This document shows positions 5,841-7,524 of a stretch of DNA of 7,524 bases, in pieces. The stretch comes from Betaproteobacteria bacterium (lineage in GTDB: Bacteria > Pseudomonadota > Gammaproteobacteria > Burkholderiales > SG8-41), in assembly GCA_020028375.1 (NCBI GenBank), contig JAHZNX010000112.1, forward strand, positions 1-7,524, in the 5' to 3' direction. The notes beneath the pieces were generated by a model that ran no database searches, was not told the DNA's origin, and was given only the letters and a program-made list of their open reading frames with translations. The position numbers and the translations under genes are program-made. Positions within the stretch are counted from its first letter, which is position 1. Every line of letters begins with the position of its first letter.

Positions 5841-6935
5841 ATGAAGCGGCGCCGACCCCTGACGACCCTCAGCCTGTCGTTTCTCGACGCCATCTGCTGC
5901 GGCTTCGGCGCCCTCGTGCTGCTGTTTCTCATACTGAGCCACAGCTCCGTCGCCGCGCGGCGCGAGGCAACCGAGGCCCTCAAGTTGGAAGTGCAGGCGC
6001 TGGAGCGGCAGGTGTTGAGCGGCCGGGAACAGGCTACCGCGCTCGGCGCGGACCTCGAGCAGGCAGGCGCGCGTCGCCAGCGCCTGCTTGCCCAGGCGCG
6101 GACCATGACCGAGAACATCGCGGGCCGGCGCTATGACCTCGCGCAACTCGAGACCGATCGCATCGCGCGCGAAACCCATGTGAACCGCCTCCAGGCCGAC
6201 CTCAAGTCCCGCGATGAGGAGTTGAAGCGCCTGGAAGGCGGCGCCCTGCAACGCGCCGAGGAGGGCGATCGCTTGCGTAGCTTCCCGGGGCAAGGCGACC
6301 GCCAGTATCTCACCGGCCTGAAGGTCGGAGGGGAGCGCATCCTCATCCTGTTCGACACCTCCGCGAGCATGCTCGGCGAGCGAATCGCCGAAATCGTACG
6401 GCTGCGCAATCTTCCCGCCGCCGAGCAGCGCCAGGCGGACAAGTGGCGCCGGGCGCTCGCCACGCTGGACTGGATCGCGACGCAGGTCCCTCCCGGCTCG
6501 CGCTTCCAGATCTACGCCTTCAATGAGCGCGCCGAGCCGGTCGTGCGCGAGAGCGCTGGGCGCTGGCTCGACGCGGGCGATCCGGCGGCGCTCAACGGCG
6601 CGGTCGATGCCACGAAGAAGATCGTTCCCGCAGGCGGGACGAGCCTCTACCATGCGTTCAAGGTCGTGAGCGAGCTGAAGCCCCGGCCCGACAACGTGTT
6701 CCTCGTGACCGATGGACTTCCCACGATCGACCGCGAGCGCGGCGAGCATTACACGATCCCGGGTAAGCAGCGCCTGCGCTACTTCGACGACGCGCTGGCG
6801 AGCCTTCCCAGGGGCATACCGGTCAACGTGATTCTCCTCCCGATGGAGGGCGACCCCATGGCGGCGTCCGCCTTCTGGCGGCTCGCGCAGGTGAGCCGCG
6901 GCTCGTTCATCAGCCCCGCGGAGGATTGGCCGTGA
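5841..6935 (+). CDS. Membrane-anchored VWA-domain protein 1, possible ExbD/MotB-like partner of the channel
   Basis: A 364-residue protein. Its cytoplasmic tail is short and basic (MKRRRP), followed by the helix-forming motif SLSFLDAICCGFGA and LVLLFLIL (residues 11-32), with Asp16 at the cytoplasmic start of the TM and Cys19-Cys20 just after it. Residues about 38-135 are a charged heptad-like coiled coil. Residues about 160-360 are a VWA domain with a complete MIDAS: D172-T-S174-A-S176, T267 in GGTS and D291 in LVTDGLP. VWA domains bind Mg2+ or Mn2+ and protein ligands; here it would lie in the periplasm. The ATG follows the preceding TAA with no gap and no clear Shine-Dalgarno, so translation is probably coupled to the channel gene. 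The single Asp in the TM resembles the functional Asp of ExbD/TolR/MotB. The family assignment is firm; the B-subunit role is inference. Confidence 0.9.
   Translation: MKRRRPLTTLSLSFLDAICCGFGALVLLFLILSHSSVAARREATEALKLEVQALERQVLSGREQATALGADLEQAGARRQRLLAQARTMTENIAGRRYDLAQLETDRIARETHVNRLQADLKSRDEELKRLEGGALQRAEEGDRLRSFPGQGDRQYLTGLKVGGERILILFDTSASMLGERIAEIVRLRNLPAAEQRQADKWRRALATLDWIATQVPPGSRFQIYAFNERAEPVVRESAGRWLDAGDPAALNGAVDATKKIVPAGGTSLYHAFKVVSELKPRPDNVFLVTDGLPTIDRERGEHYTIPGKQRLRYFDDALASLPRGIPVNVILLPMEGDPMAASAFWRLAQVSRGSFISPAEDWP
5883..5912 (+). repeat. Direct repeat copy 1 (30-base identical run in the VWA pair)
   Basis: This stretch encodes LDAICCGFGA in VWA protein 1 and is identical base for base to 6980-7009 in VWA protein 2, starting 1,097 bases downstream. 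All ten codons end in C, the preferred choice in this DNA, so conservation of the peptide plus codon bias may explain it without recent duplication. Confidence 0.85.
6920..6925 (+). promoter_or_regulatory. Ribosome binding site deciding the GTG start at 6932
   Basis: GGAGGA at 6920-6925 sits six bases before the GTG at 6932, inside the end of the previous gene. It is the strongest Shine-Dalgarno in the window and supports GTG as the start of the second VWA gene. Confidence 0.75.
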
Positions 6936-7524
6936 GCCGGCGGCGCAGGCGGGAGTTCGAAGGCGTCTCGCTCTCGTTCCTCGACGCCATCTGCTGCGGC
7001 TTCGGCGCCGTCTTGCTGCTATTCGTGATCGCGCGCGGCGCCCAGCCCCAGGTGATGGAACGCGACGCGGAGACGCTGCGCGCGGAATTGCACGTCCTCC
7101 AGGAGGAGCGCACCGAGCTCGAGGCGCGTCGGAAGTCCCTGCGGGCGGAGCTTGCGGCGCGCCACGCCGACGTCGCGAAGGCTGAGCGGCTGGCCGCCCG
7201 CTACCAGGACGAGCTCACGACCATCGAGGGCCGCTACCGCGCGGCTCGCGACACCGCGACGGTCCAGAACCGCATCCGCGACCAGCTGGCGCTGGCCCAG
7301 CAGGAACTCACCGAGGAAATGAAGCGGCTCCTCGCGCAGCCCCGGGCAGCGCCGCCGGAGCGTTTCGTCGCCGGTATCCCGGTGGACAGCGAGTACGTCA
7401 TCTTCATCATCGATACATCGGGCAGCATGCAATCGCTCGCCTGGTCGGCCATGCGCCGCAAGGTGGAGGAAACCCTCAAGGTCTATCCCCGGGTCAAGGG
7501 CATACAGGTGATGAGCGACATCGG
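6932..7524 (+). CDS. Membrane-anchored VWA-domain protein 2 (partial, cut by window end)
   Basis: An open frame from GTG 6932, in a GTGA overlap with the preceding gene, running to the window end; 197 complete codons are visible. It has an Arg-rich tail (MSRRRRREFEG), then SLSFLDAICCGFGA and VLLLFVIA (residues 13-34) with Asp18 and Cys21-Cys22, a coiled coil near residues 40-135, and the start of a VWA domain, EYVIFIIDTSGSM, giving the first MIDAS motif D161-x-S163-x-S165. The remaining MIDAS residues lie beyond the edge. It is a paralogue of VWA protein 1 with the same order of parts; outside the TM motif the two differ, the coiled-coil sequence clearly so. Coupling and the conserved TM suggest that both pair with the MotA-like protein, perhaps as a heterodimer. 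Confidence 0.88.
   Translation, partial: MSRRRRREFEGVSLSFLDAICCGFGAVLLLFVIARGAQPQVMERDAETLRAELHVLQEERTELEARRKSLRAELAARHADVAKAERLAARYQDELTTIEGRYRAARDTATVQNRIRDQLALAQQELTEEMKRLLAQPRAAPPERFVAGIPVDSEYVIFIIDTSGSMQSLAWSAMRRKVEETLKVYPRVKGIQVMSDI
6980..7009 (+). repeat. Direct repeat copy 2 (30-base identical run in the VWA pair)
   Basis: Identical to 5883-5912 over 30 bases and encoding the same ten residues, LDAICCGFGA, in the membrane helix of VWA protein 2. Identity breaks off at the next base on both sides, which favours strong constraint on this peptide rather than a long recent duplication. Confidence 0.85.

Noticed and set aside
5895..5900. Cys-Cys of the VWA proteins as a lipobox
   Set aside because: A lipobox cysteine follows the hydrophobic core; here the pair precedes it and the basic tail is directly before, so these are uncleaved anchors.
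4961..6136. A 391-codon + strand frame over the channel gene
   Set aside because: Arg/Ala/Gly/Pro-rich shadow of the MotA-like and first VWA genes, without any domain pattern.
4623..6749. A 708-codon open frame on the minus strand
   Set aside because: It lies opposite four sense genes with recognisable domains, begins and ends inside unrelated genes and encodes low-complexity Arg/Glu/Gly-rich sequence. High GC with biased third positions produces long antisense frames without coding.
5043..7524. Zorya anti-phage system
   Set aside because: Zorya also uses a MotA-like ZorA, but its ZorB carries an OmpA-like peptidoglycan-binding domain and is accompanied by nuclease/helicase-type effectors. 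Here the partners are VWA proteins and the neighbours are envelope proteins, with no nuclease seen.

Overview
The window is a run of GC-rich coding DNA, all on the + strand, with almost no intergenic space. Strong codon-third-position G/C bias, a lipobox lipoprotein, Sec-type membrane anchors and a MotA/TolQ/ExbB-type channel protein point to a Gram-negative bacterium. A high-GC proteobacterium (for example beta- or gammaproteobacterial) is my guess; nothing in the window fixes the taxon.

Layout: the last codons of a possible upstream gene (ending 32), an outer-membrane lipoprotein (29-1270), a single-pass membrane protein with TPR-like helices and a C-terminal PEGA-like domain (1290-2414), a 779-residue FHA-like/TM/five PEGA-like repeats/FGE-sulfatase-fold protein (2411-4750), an 81-residue proline-rich exported protein (4747-4992), a four-TM MotA/TolQ/ExbB homologue (5043-5840), and two related membrane-anchored von Willebrand factor A (VWA) proteins (5841-6935, and 6932 to beyond the window end). 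Junctions are ATGA or GTGA overlaps, a TAA-ATG abutment, or gaps of 19 and 50 bases, so this reads as one operon with translational coupling. It has no visible terminator and continues past both edges.

The genes look like one cell-envelope machine. The lipoprotein would sit in the outer membrane. The two PEGA proteins would span the inner membrane and project into the periplasm. The MotA-like protein would form an ion-conducting pentamer. The two VWA proteins each begin with a short Arg-rich tail and a transmembrane helix carrying the shared motif SLSFLDAICCGFGA, whose single Asp lies where ExbD/TolR/MotB proteins carry their proton-accepting Asp. My main hypothesis is that this is a proton- or sodium-driven stator-like unit whose B subunits carry a periplasmic metal-dependent adhesion (VWA/MIDAS) domain instead of a peptidoglycan-binding or TonB-contacting domain. 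The family assignments rest on motifs in the sequence; the energised-machine model is inference.

No tRNA, rRNA, CRISPR array, insertion sequence or riboswitch was seen. The long minus-strand reading frames are shadows produced by high GC.
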